A stretch of DNA of 64,000 nt, from assembly GCA_035578155.1 (NCBI GenBank), contig JAPWDM010000008.1:26126598-26190597 (forward strand), given 5' to 3'. Positions 49,008-60,807 of the stretch are shown here, one piece after another; the stretch's first letter is position 1; every line of letters begins with the position of its first letter. Origin of the DNA: Brachynemurus nebulosus. Its lineage: Eukaryota; Arthropoda; Insecta; Neuroptera; Myrmeleontidae. The position numbers and the translations under genes are program-made. Below the pieces are notes generated by a model, which was given only the letters and a program-made list of their open reading frames with translations, did no database searches and was not told the origin of the DNA.

Positions 49008-49937
49008 CTGTAACCAAACAAAAAAGGACATCAACTTCTTGACTATTTGTTTAGTTTTATTATTATTGGCTGTGAATTTCCATAGTATCCCTCAATTTTC
49101 TTCATTTATGTTTTAAATTTTCAGAATAATAATTCGCTCGCGTTACAAGAAGTTGACGTTCATTTTTGTTTGGCTTTACATTTTGTTTTTGTTTTTTTGT
49201 TCTCTAGATGTGTAGAGCATTTAATATGAGCACGAGCTTATTACATGAGCTTAATACTGAGCTAATATAATTAAGTTATATGCTTGAACAGAGTTGGCCA
49301 TAAATAACAAATTAAAAAGAACATAACAAATAATATAATAATGCGAAATGTAATATAAATAAATCAGTGTATACAAAAATGTTGGTCAACTTCTTCTTAA
49401 AAATGTCGTAATAGCACTTCGTACAATCTTATAGCGAAATAATTACTATGCATTTAAAATATTAGTTAAGTATATAAAAATACGTTTGCGTATTACATTG
49501 TTCCATGTAATTGCATATATTCATTATTTATATGATAAAAAATTTCTACAAAGTGCTATCTAGAAGAAATCTATTTCTAAAAGTGCATTCAAAATTAAAA
49601 TAAATATCTTAAATATTATTATTATTATTAGACGTATATACATGGTTTTCTTTAAAAAGGGATATTTTCAAATTTTGAGTATTTAGTTGTGAAAGAAAAT
49701 GTCGGTTTTAATTGATAGAGGCTGTAATAATCATTTCAAGGTTGTTACGTATATATTTTATATGTATATTATGTATGTGTATGTATATTTTTTCAAAAGG
49801 AATCATTACCAATTCGATTGAGTTTTAAAGACCAACGGGGTAAACAAAAATAAAAAAAAAATATGTACAATAAACATGCAATTAAAAAGAAGCAATTGAA
49901 AATAAACTTAATTCTACAAATAAGCTTGTTCAATTAC

Positions 49938-50030
49938 CTGGTGATCGTACGGATGACGACTGTATTCGGTATCTGGTGCACTTTTCTCATCGCCCATTCC
50001 TCCACCCCAATCAACTTCTTTTTTTAACGA
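49938..50030 (-). CDS. BTB-ZF gene, 31-codon linker exon
   Basis: Acceptor TTCAG before 50030, donor CACCAG|GTAATTG after 49938, 93 bp, phase 0 at both ends. It encodes SLKKEVDWGGGMGDEKSAP followed by an acidic stretch ending RHPYDHQ, residues 378-408 of the joined protein. LKKE fits the SUMO consensus (hydrophobic-K-x-E). It can be included or skipped without shifting frame, so it is a candidate cassette exon. Too short to be found by length alone; called from splice sites, phase and coding content. Intron to the near exon is 930 bp. Confidence 0.75.
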
Positions 50031-53000
50031 CTGAAACATTCAAAAAGTTCTCAGTTATATAAATTGATTTATGCCATTTATATTCAATACTAATATTAAG
50101 GCAATATTCTAGAAATTTGAAACAATCCATTTTTTTTCTTGCAAATTTTTACAGTTTAGATCTTTAGGAATATGTTTTCAAAAAAAAAATTTTAAATTTC
50201 CAGTATTTTCAAAGTTGTAGCTAGTTAACAAAGCTGGGAAGAAAAACGTTAATCTGCTAATCGTTAATTAACGAAGTTTATATATGTTGTTTAATGAATT
50301 AATTTTAAGTTAATTTTAAAACCTACTAACTAACCTACAAATAATTGCGAAAGTAGTAACAATAAAGACGGAGGGAGTACTTTCAGACAACACTATTCAC
50401 TAAGGACCAAAGGGATCTAAAAAAAATTCTGAATTTGGTAACAATCTCTCTGAGTTTTTTAAGACGCTGTCTTCTTAGGTGAACTAGTTTAAAAAAAATT
50501 GTTTATTGTCTGCGCGTTCAGCTTGTATAAATAAGTTACGGTAGGATGGGCAGAATATTTGTGTAAGTCTCAGTTTGTTTGTAGTAGTCCTCAGAGTACT
50601 TACACTATGGTTATTTGTATATGACTGCGATAAAAGTGCGGCTTGCGCACTGTCTATACACACAAGTAAAAGTTCAGCAGTGCGATGTTTACGCAAGCTG
50701 CATGGATGGGTTTGCACGAGATACAGTTTTCCCGTCTATACGTACATGTTTACTTGCAAAAACTGACTTGCACAAGTAAGTCGATAATAAAGCTTGAGCA
50801 TGTAGACGGACCTTAAGGGGAGGTTTACTTGAGAGTCGTTAAAAAAAAATCGATTTTTTTTTTTTGCAGAAATTGGTAGCTAATTATGTGTAGAATATGT
50901 TCCCAAAGTGATTTTGCTGAAAGTAATTTAAGGGAAGGTTTACTTGAGATTTGATAAAAAAAATCGATTTTTTTTTTTTTTTGCCGAAAAAGATAGCAAA
51001 TTATGTGTAGAATATGTTCCCAAAGTGATTTTACTGAAAATAATTTAAAAACAAGATTCTTGCACATTAACCGAATCCAGCTTTCTATAAAAAAAATTCA
51101 AAAAACGTAGTTCACGCAATAATGAGTATTAAATATAAAATTTTGAAAATACGTTTCTTTATATATATTTTATAATATCTCGGAACTACATTTTTGGAAC
51201 TGGCGGACACGATAACTCAAAAACTATTCGATGGATCCTTTTTTTTTTAAATTTTTTATTTTAAAGATAATTCAATTCTTCGGCACCTCTACCTAAGTTC
51301 GATACACTTTCAATATTTTTTTTTATTTTTAAGTTTACTTTAAAGAGTGAAAAATAAGATAAAAATCGTAATCAAAAGTTCAAACATCAGCCATTTTTTT
51401 TTCTTTCAGCAATTTATTGATATTATAGGTAGAGGTGCCGGTAGGTACTCTTCATATATTTTATAAATCTTTTTTGTTTTTGGATTTCGGTGGTTTATTA
51501 CCGGCGCTAGGATGTCTGCCAATAAGGCACTGGATTTTCGGATCGTCACACTGCAGTATCTATAAAATGGACAGTTTTTTATATTTTTCCTTGAATTTTT
51601 TTTTTGTATAGTTTAATACTTAATAAATATGTGTACAAAATTTGAAATTGATATTTACTTTCGTTCTTGAGAAAAAAATTCTAGAAAAATACATAATTTT
51701 TAAGGACTCTCGAGTAAACCTCCCCTTAACATTACTATTCCTTCTAGTGTTGTAATAGAACGACTATTTTTCCAGGATAATATATTTTGCGGGCGAAACA
51801 ATTATTTCTCTTTGATACATACTTTAACCTATTATGTAAGTAGAAAAGTAACTTTTGTTAAACTCAAAGAAGTAAGTCATTTTGACACTATCACAGGTAA
51901 CTAACAAGTTAACTTTTTAATCCGGAATTGAAAAAAATAATTTTAACAGCGTATTACTTAGCAAGGATTGTAAGTGTTATTGTTGTGGTCTCGTATATAG
52001 TTTGACTATAACACTGTAGAGACTTTAAAACACATAAATATGTTAAAAATTTCCATTTTGATTTTCGGACGCATTAAAATAACTTCTCTATGCTGGGAAT
52101 TAAAAAAATTACTACTATGATCAAACTATCAGTTGAAAATAATAGTAGCTAATAATAGCTTCGGATACAGTTTGAGAATCCGAGGATTCTTAAGCATCCA
52201 TGGCCACAAAAATAAACTTACGGGCCGTGTATGAGGAAGTTATTTTTTCAACTGAAAAAAATGATGAGTAAATTGAAAAAAATGAATAAAAAATAATAAA
52301 AATCGAAAATGTAATTTTAATAAAAATGAATAGTACGCGTCTATAAAAAAAACTATTTCAATAGAAAATTAACGGTAAGCGATAAGCGGTAAACGGTAAG
52401 TTCCTGGGAAGTTAAGTAAATTACTTATGTTCCTGGGAACATAAATGTTGCTGACGTGACAAGTTACCTGTTATGTAAACGCCAACTTACGATTCAAGAG
52501 GTTGAAAAATAGTTATTTTCTTTATTATATAATAGAGAGAAAAAAATTAATAATTTTTAAGCAATTTTAGAAAATAGTAGGGTTAACTTTATTTTACAAT
52601 AAGGTGGGTATCTGAAAAAAAATTTTATTATTTGAAAAATATTTTGCAACATGTAAAAAGTGTACCTTTTTCACGCGTGATAAAAAGTAATCCGTTTTGA
52701 CACTATTATTGGCAGAGTTACTTTAAACTTTTTAATTCAGAATTGCAAAAAAAATTACATGTTTGACTGACAATAGGATGTTTGACTTGATTAACTGACT
52801 GACTGATTAAACATTAAAAGTATTTGGCGGTAGTTAAAGGTCAACTTTAACTTATGTTACATTTTTACTAAATTAAGCTTTAAAATTTAACAAAGTTAAC
52901 TTTTTTTAGTAACGAAATAACGATTATTGAAGTTAAATTTTAGATTAACTTTGCCTATCTTCACTAGTTAAATTAGGCAGCAATTAAATTGCGTCGGAAT

Positions 53001-53179
53001 GAATGGGACGACAGTTTACATAATAATACCTGACTACATGGGCTTTTGTAGGTATAAATACATGAATATATTTAGTGTAACTTGTAATTAGTTTAGTGCT
53101 CAGTTTAACTTTGATCTTCAAGCAATTCATATTTCTAGACTAAAGTACTGCCTTGAACTACATATTTGAAATAACTTAC
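50031..53179 (-). other. 3.1-kb intron between BTB exon and linker exon
   Basis: From donor CCTTTG|GTAAGT at 53179 to acceptor at 50031. Contains the TTAA-flanked element at 50817-51725 and otherwise AT-rich spacer; TTCCTGGGAA-type inverted phrases lie near 52390-52445. Confidence 0.7.
50817..51725. mobile_element. 909-bp TTAA-flanked element, copy 1
   Basis: TTAA at 50813-50816 and 51726-51729. Left end GGGGAGGTTTACTTGAGAGT, right end ACTCTCGAGTAAACCTCCCC inverted. The left ~115 bp is tandemly duplicated (second unit from about 50932), with TTAA at the junction (50928-50931). TTAA duplications are known for piggyBac and Kolobok; the G-rich ends do not decide between them. No transposase. 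Confidence 0.85.
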
Positions 53180-54327
53180 CAAAGGCACTTGCTGAACTGG
53201 TGGTAAGCCAGAGGGTCCTGCGATAGGTTCTGTGTCATGATGGTGTGGTGAAGCTGGTGGTATCCTGCTACTACAAGAAGGTAAAGCAGTACCAGAAGAA
53301 TTTGTTTGTGATATACTTAAATCACTGGGCCCAGCGGACGATGTACTACACGTGAGATTGACGACATTTTCCTGTTCATCCGGCGGCCTTGGCGACGTGG
53401 AATCACCACCGCCACCACCATCGTCCTGTAGTTCTTGTTGCTGAGACATTAGTATTGACGTGGTCGCCCCAGCACTTCGTCTAGCTGAAGACGTTGAGGC
53501 TGACGAACTGTGTGGAGGTGGTGAAGCACTACTGCATTGCCGTCGTGGAGGAGGTGTTGGAGTACTTGCGGTTATACCGCCATCGTCCACACTGGTTGAT
53601 GTTGATGAAGCACTTAAACGTTGATGATGACTACTAATTTGTGACTCTGAGGGTTCAGTTTTGATAATATGCTCAGATCTCTCGGACTTTAAAACATGAT
53701 CAGGCCTTTCCAGTCTACTGGATTCACGATCGCTTATATGTAATTCGCGTTCACGATTATCACGTTGTAAATGTTCACGTTGCTCTAACAACACTCGCGC
53801 ATCATGATCACTACTACTCAAACGTACGGGAGGAGGAGGCGGTAAAGAGGGTGAATCACTTTGTTGAGACGTTACCGTAGCCGATACGGACGCATTTGAC
53901 GACGACGATGGCACTATTTGGGGTGTTGCTGGTCCGCCAGTGCTTAAATTTGTCATTTCAGCGAGTCCTTTCACTTTTAAACTTTCCGCGGTTTTTAGTA
54001 GTGCGGACAATTGGCAATATTCAACATTTACTTCACCGCGATACATGAATTCGATTAGTGTACGCAACTCGGAGAAACGGACGTCTTTAAGAATAACAAT
54101 TGGATGGCGACTAGGATGATCCACAAATAGTGTTTGGAAATACGAGGAGCACGCGGATAACACGACCCGGTGCGCCCGAATTGAATGTCCCTCAGAACAG
54201 GCAAGAGTTACGTCCACTAAACTTTCGTCGCGTAATAACTGACTAAAAACCCCAAGTAGGTTATTTTGATGATTATTCCACCTTAAGCAATAGTGCTCAC
54301 TTGTGCCCATGTCGGAGACGAACCACG
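53180..54327 (-). CDS. BTB-ZF transcription factor, BTB/POZ exon with start codon
   Basis: Acceptor TTGATTGCAG before 54327; start ATG at 54308-54310 in good context (GACATGG) after an 18-bp 5' UTR part; donor after 53180. 377 codons. Residues 4-13 (SEHYCLRWNN) and about 31-118 form an insect BTB/POZ domain (LVDVTLACSEG, RAHRVVLSACSSYFQ, HPIVILKDVRF, EFMYRGEVNV, LLKTAESLKVKGLAEM), a dimerisation and corepressor-recruiting fold. Residues 124-377 are a disordered Ser/Pro/Gln-rich region with IKTE (216-219, SUMO consensus) and PSDLS (328-332, a CtBP-binding PxDLS match). A start upstream of the acceptor in the same frame is unlikely because those residues are AT-rich and intronic. Related to broad, tramtrack, lola and fruitless, but I could not fix the orthologue. 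Confidence 0.92.
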
Positions 54328-56814
54328 CTGCAATCAAACAAGAATGAACGTTAAATGAAATGCAAGAGTAAGGTATCGAGATCTTATTAAATTTTGAAAA
54401 TGGATACAGAAAAGTTTTTTTTTCTACATATTTGTTGCAATTATGCATTTTTATTGTATAACAAATAAATATCAAAGCAAATAAGAAAAAAAAGTTACGA
54501 AATATTTATAACTGTATCTAACAAATACGAATGTTGAACATTTCAAAGAAATTAACTTCATAAGTCAGCAACTAAATTTCTTGGAAATTACATATTCTAG
54601 TGGTGTACTTCAGTGTACAATAATAATTTACGAGTATCTATCATTTTGCACATTTTTGCTTCGCTCTGAAGTAAATAATAGATGTGTACAAATAATTTTT
54701 AAGAATTATTACAATTCAAAAACAAAATACTTTTGCATAATTGTATTCATATTACCTAACTAATATGGTGTCTTATTCAAAACTGAATTTTTATAATGTT
54801 ATTTAAATAAGAGATAGTTCAGACTGAAGGAAAATAATAATCGACTTTTAGCGATTTTCTTAAATGAGAAAAATAAATTTTAATGACGACATGGTTTGTT
54901 TAAAAGATAATAGAACTATTCTACATACATATAGCTTTTTATTTATCGGGAGGCCGTAGAGCTTCAGAAACGTTATTCGCCCTATTCATAGAATTTTGTA
55001 AGTCGAGAAAATCGTTTAGTGTAATCGCACTTCTCAACTTGAAAGAAAGAAAATTGCTATAGGATACTGATAAACTGATAAGATTATTAGAAGGGCCAAA
55101 GTATTACTAAAATGTGTTTTTGTGTTCAAAATAAGGTAGCAGAGAGTGTCGTATGGTAAGGTTTGCCGTTATAATGTAGCATCCAACATTTAATCAAGAA
55201 ATTGGCACGAAACAGGCTCGACGAGAGGGTGGAGTAGAAAAGGTCTATTTTTTTGCTCGTCACGTATTTATTTGGGGAGAGTTTTAAGAAATGTGCTTTA
55301 TTCCTGGAGCGCGCCATTTCTCTCCACCGCTCCGGTACGAAATTCTTTTTTTTAAATCTTTATAACTTTGCAGTAAAATTTCTGTTTGATAGTAAGCCTT
55401 ACAGCAAGGAAGCAAAGAGACCGCAATAAACAATTGTTTTTGGCTTACGGAGGATTGATTTATAAAGATTTGATAGCGGTTATTTTTGGTATGTGGCTTT
55501 TTAAGAATTTTTTCTAGTCTTCTAAAAAAAGCATTTAAAAAAATAAATAAATTATAAGATCAGTAGTCAACTTCCGCCCCCCTGCAAGTGTTTACGGGCG
55601 CCAAATTTGCAAGTTGAGGAACGCCAAAACGGTGCCAATTGGATGTTTTTTTTGCTCGTCACTTATTTTTTGTGGGGAATTATTAAAAAAAAAGTTTGCC
55701 CCCCTCTCCCCTCGTAATAACTGTAGGTCTGGTTCTGCTCTTGGGTGCAAAAGTCTTTCAGAAATTGAAAATATTACTTCGTTTTGATAATGCTATGTTC
55801 GCGATTATTTGAATATTATACGGGATTTGTTTCCTATTTTTATAAACTATCGTTTTACTATGGAGAGTAGATATCAAGAGCACCATCTCTGTATCAAAAA
55901 GTGTCCATAGAAAGGCGTAAATAGTGGCGGCGCCACTGTAGCAAAAGGGTAAATTTAGAGAAGTAAACAAGGAAAGAAAAAATCCGCGTTGTTATGTAAT
56001 TATTGTTTTTTTATTATAAGTAATTGTTACATATAATAGTTTTATTATTTTAAAAATTTTTATAAAACTCAACACAAAAAATTCACTACACTCTTTTGCT
56101 ACTCTAGTGCTACTCTGGCGAGTTTTTGAACTGTTACTTAGTACTTAAAACGGGACACTTTTTGAACTATTTTTCTATTGTTTTCTGACCAAGATAGTCC
56201 TCCTGATATCTACCCTCCATAGTCTTCACTTAATTAAACAGCACTGGTGTAATTTACGAAATTGATAGAGTACTTTTGTGTATTTACTGTTGTAACTATG
56301 AAAAGGGCTTCACCGTTGTAAAATGTCGCAAAAAAAAAAATTAAAAAAAAAATGAATACAGGACAACAACAAATAGTCGCTTATTAATATATGCGATTAA
56401 TATGCGATTAATATATGTATCTTGTACTGAATGGAATTTCATTTTATTAAGTTCCTGATGTTAAAAAATTTTGCTCCTTTAAAAATTATCTCTAAATTAC
56501 AGGTAAAAATTCGAGAAAATAGAAATAAGGAGTAGAGATAGAGAGGGATTTTAATAAGTTAAGAAATATTATAATCCGGGATAATAACTATTACTATGAG
56601 AAACTATCCAATTTAATTCTTCCAATTTATTAAATTTTTTGAATAATAAATTTTCTATAAATTGATATTATTGATAGTGAGGAAAATTCAAATCAAAACA
56701 ATTTACGTTTTTATCGTTGAAAATGTAATTGTAACAAACACTCGCTAATAAAATGATTAAATGACAGTTTAAGTTTTGTAAATAGTAGAGTAACTGCTGT
56801 ACTATTGTCTATGG
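54328..56814. other. Upstream intron/5' region of the BTB-ZF gene
   Basis: The acceptor at 54328 shows that at least one 5' noncoding exon lies further right; none was recognised to the window end. A ~45-bp phrase TTTTTTTGCTCGTCAC plus GGGGA occurs at about 55248 and 55648. Nothing else recognised. Confidence 0.4.
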
Positions 56815-58465
56815 CAAGGGTGGGTAACCTTTTGTATGATACAGGCTAGAATTAATTTTACGTTTGATCTATGGGTTATAATAATTCAGCGACACATTTT
56901 TAACTTTTTTATTTACTTGTAAAATATAAAATTGATTTTGATGATGGATAATGTAATTAGATATTAAAAGGGTAATTATGCAAAAGCAGGACTCTAGCTT
57001 TTGACCATATAAAAAAACAAAAAACAAAAACTAATGTCTTGATACCAGTATTAGGCCCGGCATACACGTTATGGTATACCGGGAGGTATATCTGTACAGG
57101 TAAACTGCACAGGTAAACCTGAGCGTGTATGCTCGTGAAACTGTACAGGTGACCAGACCTGCAGAAAGAATTGAAAATCAGTATTTTCTACCTGCGCAGA
57201 TATGTATACTGGAATGTGTATGTGAGTCCAACAACACCTGCATAGGTTTGATTCAGTTATTTATACGATTTCACTAATGATGAGTAAAACCTGTACAGGT
57301 ATACCTCTCCGGTTTACCATAACGTGTGTGAGCTCGTTGTCGGTGCAGGTAAACCTGTATAGTTTACCTGCATCGGTTTATCTGCGCAGGTATACCGTAA
57401 CGTGTATGCCCGGCCTTAGCAAGCTTGGGAAACTAGTTAAATTTTAAAAAATTCACATATTGATAAAAATACGTGGATAAAGGAACACCACTAAAATTTA
57501 ATTTTCGGATGAAGGATAATTAAATAATCACTTCTAATTGTAAATATAACCACTTATTCCAGGAAAATGAATTTTCAATAATGCTTCTCTGTCCATTTGT
57601 TTTTATCAATATACGAATCTTTCTCGGCTTTTCAACAAAAGTTTCAGTATCACAAAACTTTCCCAGCTTTTCTAGTTTTGGAATCCAGTTGTAGTATTTT
57701 TTTTAAACGAACCTGGCGTAATGCTGATCATTAAAAAAAAAGTGAAAAATGAATTGATTATTCGTATTTTTTTATACATATATTTAAAATTAGGTGGAGC
57801 CTCACTTTTGCACAATGATGTATTTAATATAGTATCACAGAAAAAAAACTTATGAAAATATATAATATATAATATGAAAATTTATAATAAAAAACAACAA
57901 TTTATTGTGCTAGTTCATTTCAATTATTATATTTAATTTAAAAGAATTAGATGATTAAAAAGCAATTTTTTTTTAGCTATTAACCACATGATCAGAAACG
58001 GGCTCTGATATCAGATTCTGTTATGCTTCGACCGATTATCCTACTCTAATCAAACACAACTGTGGAAATTATAAATTGCAATGGCAATTTTTTGTAATGG
58101 AAATAGGTAGGCAATATTTGATAGTTTTAAGAAGAATAAACTTTTTTTTATTGTTTACAAAATACCGGTTGCTACCTAGAAAATATGACATAACTGATTA
58201 TTAATAAACGTTTTTGCACAAATTTTGAAAGCAAAATATTAATTTATTTTGTTTTGATGATTTTCGATATTATTTTTAAAAATGAAAAATATGTACATGC
58301 ATAAAATTTAGGCAAAGAAACTCATGTTTTCCCCCATTCATGCTGTCACATAAATGTCTCCATTTTTCGTTTATTTTTTAAATAATTTTTCTAGCGTGCG
58401 CGGTTGGATTGGAAATTTCCCACGGGCCGCAGTTGAATTGCGGACCCGGAGGTTGCCCACCGTTG
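56815..58465. mobile_element. 1.65-kb non-autonomous hAT-like element
   Basis: Left end CAAGGGTGGGTAACCTTTT, right end AGGTTGCCCACCGTTG inverted, with GGGCCGCAGTTGAATTGCGG near the right end, a typical hAT subterminal sequence. Flanking octamers do not match, so the copy is old or its ends shifted. A second element (57054-57415) is nested inside. No transposase frame. Confidence 0.65.
57054..57415. mobile_element. 362-bp Harbinger-like MITE nested in the hAT-like element
   Basis: TTA at 57051-57053 and 57416-57418. Inverted ends GGCCCGGCATACACGTTATG and AACGTGTATGCCCGGCC. The interior is filled with repeated short phrases such as ACCTGTACAGGT and GCACAGGTAAACCTG. A three-base TTA duplication is the PIF/Harbinger signature. 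Confidence 0.82.
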
Positions 58466-59101
58466 ATTTTATAGATACTAAATGACTGCATTGACAGAAT
58501 GATTTAATATTACGTATTTTATATGTACATAGATGTGTGTATACGAGCATATGTGTAATTAGTGAGAGGTTGGGAGACCTTGGGTCTAAATTTGCTGTAA
58601 CTAAGGAGTGAATGAGATTCAATTTACATACATACGTATGTATGCATGATCGTAGTACATATGTACGTATGCATATGCTGTACGTATGATTGTATGCATG
58701 TGTAGCATAAGTATTTATTAATTTATGTAGTTTAGATAAAATAATCATTACATAATAATTTGATAAATCAGTTTGATAAAACGTCTAAGCGTTTCTTTGC
58801 ATTGCACGCATCCAAGTAAGTGTGAAGTTTAATATAAAAAAGGAGGGGTATCGATAAACTAAGAAAATTGATCCCATAATATGACAAAAAATTTAACTAT
58901 ATTTTTTTTAATTTTTCATTATTTTAAAAAATATGTAGGATATTAACTTAAGGGGAGGTTTACTCGAGAGTCCTTAAAAATTATGTATTTTTCTAGAATT
59001 TTTTTTCAAGAACGGAAGTAAATATCAATTTCAAATTTTGTGCACATATTTATTAAGTATTAAACTACACAAAAAAATTTTTTCAAGAAAAAATATAAAA
59101 A

Positions 59102-60602
59102 ACGCCGTGAGCAGCGGGGCCCCATCACGGTAGTCGAATTTTCCCCTTCATCTTCGGTATTGAATGTCTACAAGCGAAATGTGATTGAAAGTCTACAACC
59201 GAATTGTCATTTTGTTGGTTTCAAAACTGGTGATGAGTGTTCGGCTGATCGAGGCTTTAAAAAAAGGTTTTAAGTATTTAAGGGCTGTATCTCAGTAAAT
59301 TTCAATTTTGTGCCGAAAACAGGTAGCAGAAAAAAAGCCAACACAATTCGTACGAGGACATTCCTGCCCATGTTTATCCGCTAATTGCCTTTATGTTTTA
59401 GTTTTAAAAATTAAAAAAGGACCTTAAATAGTAAACTGGAAGGCCTTTATAAAGATATTTTTTCTTTCCAAAAAAATCCAAAATTTCTATTTTATAAATA
59501 CTAAAAATCCAAAATTCCTAATTTATAAATAAACAGTGACTTTAATAACATTTTTAAATTACTTAATATGTATGTATTTCATTTGTCATAAAAGTAAGTT
59601 CACTTTTTTTTAAATTTTTTAAAATTACTATTCGCCTACTTGTATTTAGAATAAACATAATGCTTTTAAAACACATTTAACAATAGCATTCAATTCCGAT
59701 GTAAAAATGGGAGAAGTGGGGGGAAAAGTGATGCGGACTCCCTACAAGGTACTAGCTGGATACTAACTGAATACACGTACAAAATTTCAGCCCTCTAGGT
59801 TTCCTTATGGAGTCTCTAGACGTGTTAGAAAACAAGCAAAAAAATTAAGGAAATATTGGCGTAAAAATCGTGGGGGTAAGGGTTAAAAGTTGAAACCTCC
59901 AAAAAACAGTGTCTGGCTATTAGCTTAACCTGTACACCAAATTTCAGCCCTCTAGGTTTATTTGGGGAGATTTTGACCCGAACGAAACTGTTAAAAAACA
60001 AGAAAAATCATGTTCTTTTGGGTATAAAAATGGTGGGGGTAGGGGTTAAAAGTCGAGACCCCCAAAAGGCACCCCCTTGATACTAACTCAATCCGAATAC
60101 AAAATTTCAGCCCTCTAGGTTTATTCGGGTGACCTGTGCGAGTGGTACAAACTTCGAAAACGTCGAAAATGCATGAAATTGTAGCTTAAAAATGAGGGGG
60201 GTGGGGGTAAAATATTAAAACCTCCAAAAAGCACAACCTAGGTACGAACTTTATCAACACACCAAATTTCAACCCTCTACGTTAATTATGGGGGGCTGGG
60301 GGCCTGTTAGATCCAGCGAAAATCGTTTTTCCCCCCTCTACTCCCACCATATCATCCTAGGAAGCTGAATTTTGGATATGTTGTAGATAATTGACCGAAA
60401 CATTATTTAAAACCTTTGTTTGGAAAAGTTTTATTGCTTTTCCGCCCCCCACCACCCCCTTAAAGGTCGGGTCAGAAAAAAAATTTGCCCAAAATTTGAC
60501 CCCACTTTGATAGTATTAGGTGCCTCGAAAATGAGCCCCATTTACCAAATTTCATCTCTTAACTTCCATAGGGGGGCCCTACACAAATTAAAAGGTGGCG
60601 GG

Positions 60603-60674
<72 letters not shown>

Positions 60675-60807
60675 CATTATTTTTTTTTTCTACATATTCG
60701 TGTTCTACGGGTCCGAAAACGGATAGCGCCCCTACTCTCGCCTCTCGCAGCTCTTATCGTATAGACTGTATAAGTCTAATTTTTCGGAGAAAATTCGACT
60801 AAAAAGT
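59102..60807. repeat. ~1.7-kb insertion with ~160-bp G-rich tandem units
   Basis: Present in copy 2 of the TTAA element but absent from copy 1, where the flanks AAAAATATAAAAAA and TGTCCATTTTATAG are adjacent. Units share AAATTTCAGCCCTCTAGGTT (near 59782, 59939, 60103 and 60265; spacing about 156-164 bp) and GGGGGTAGGGGTTAAAA. It starts CGCCGTGAGCAGCGGGGCCC. No protein frame and no terminal repeats recognised; class unknown. Confidence 0.75.
60605..60670. repeat. (TA)n microsatellite, ~33 units
   Basis: Uninterrupted AT alternation inside the G-rich tandem insertion. An open frame of 114 codons across it (60420-60764) is an artefact of the repeat. Confidence 0.97.

Larger units (their letters stand above)
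14075..49937 (-). other. 35.9-kb intron of the far-exon isoform
   Basis: Span between the acceptor at 14075 and the donor at 49937 (CACCAG|GTAATTG on the minus strand), inferred from matching phase rather than from transcripts. It contains the near zinc-finger exon (48357-49007) and most of the transposon remnants listed here. I looked for further zinc-finger exons in it and saw none of 60 codons or more; smaller exons could be missed. Confidence 0.5.

Noticed and set aside
53180..54327. Assigning the BTB-ZF gene a specific name such as fruitless, tramtrack, abrupt or lola
   Set aside because: The BTB sequence fits the family but I could not match the finger exons to one named orthologue with confidence.
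58371..58748. 125-codon minus-strand open frame
   Set aside because: Overlaps the right end of the hAT-like element and a TATGTACG-rich stretch; no family motif.
60420..60764. 114-codon open frame with a YIYIYI run
   Set aside because: Created by the (TA)n microsatellite in a noncoding tandem block.
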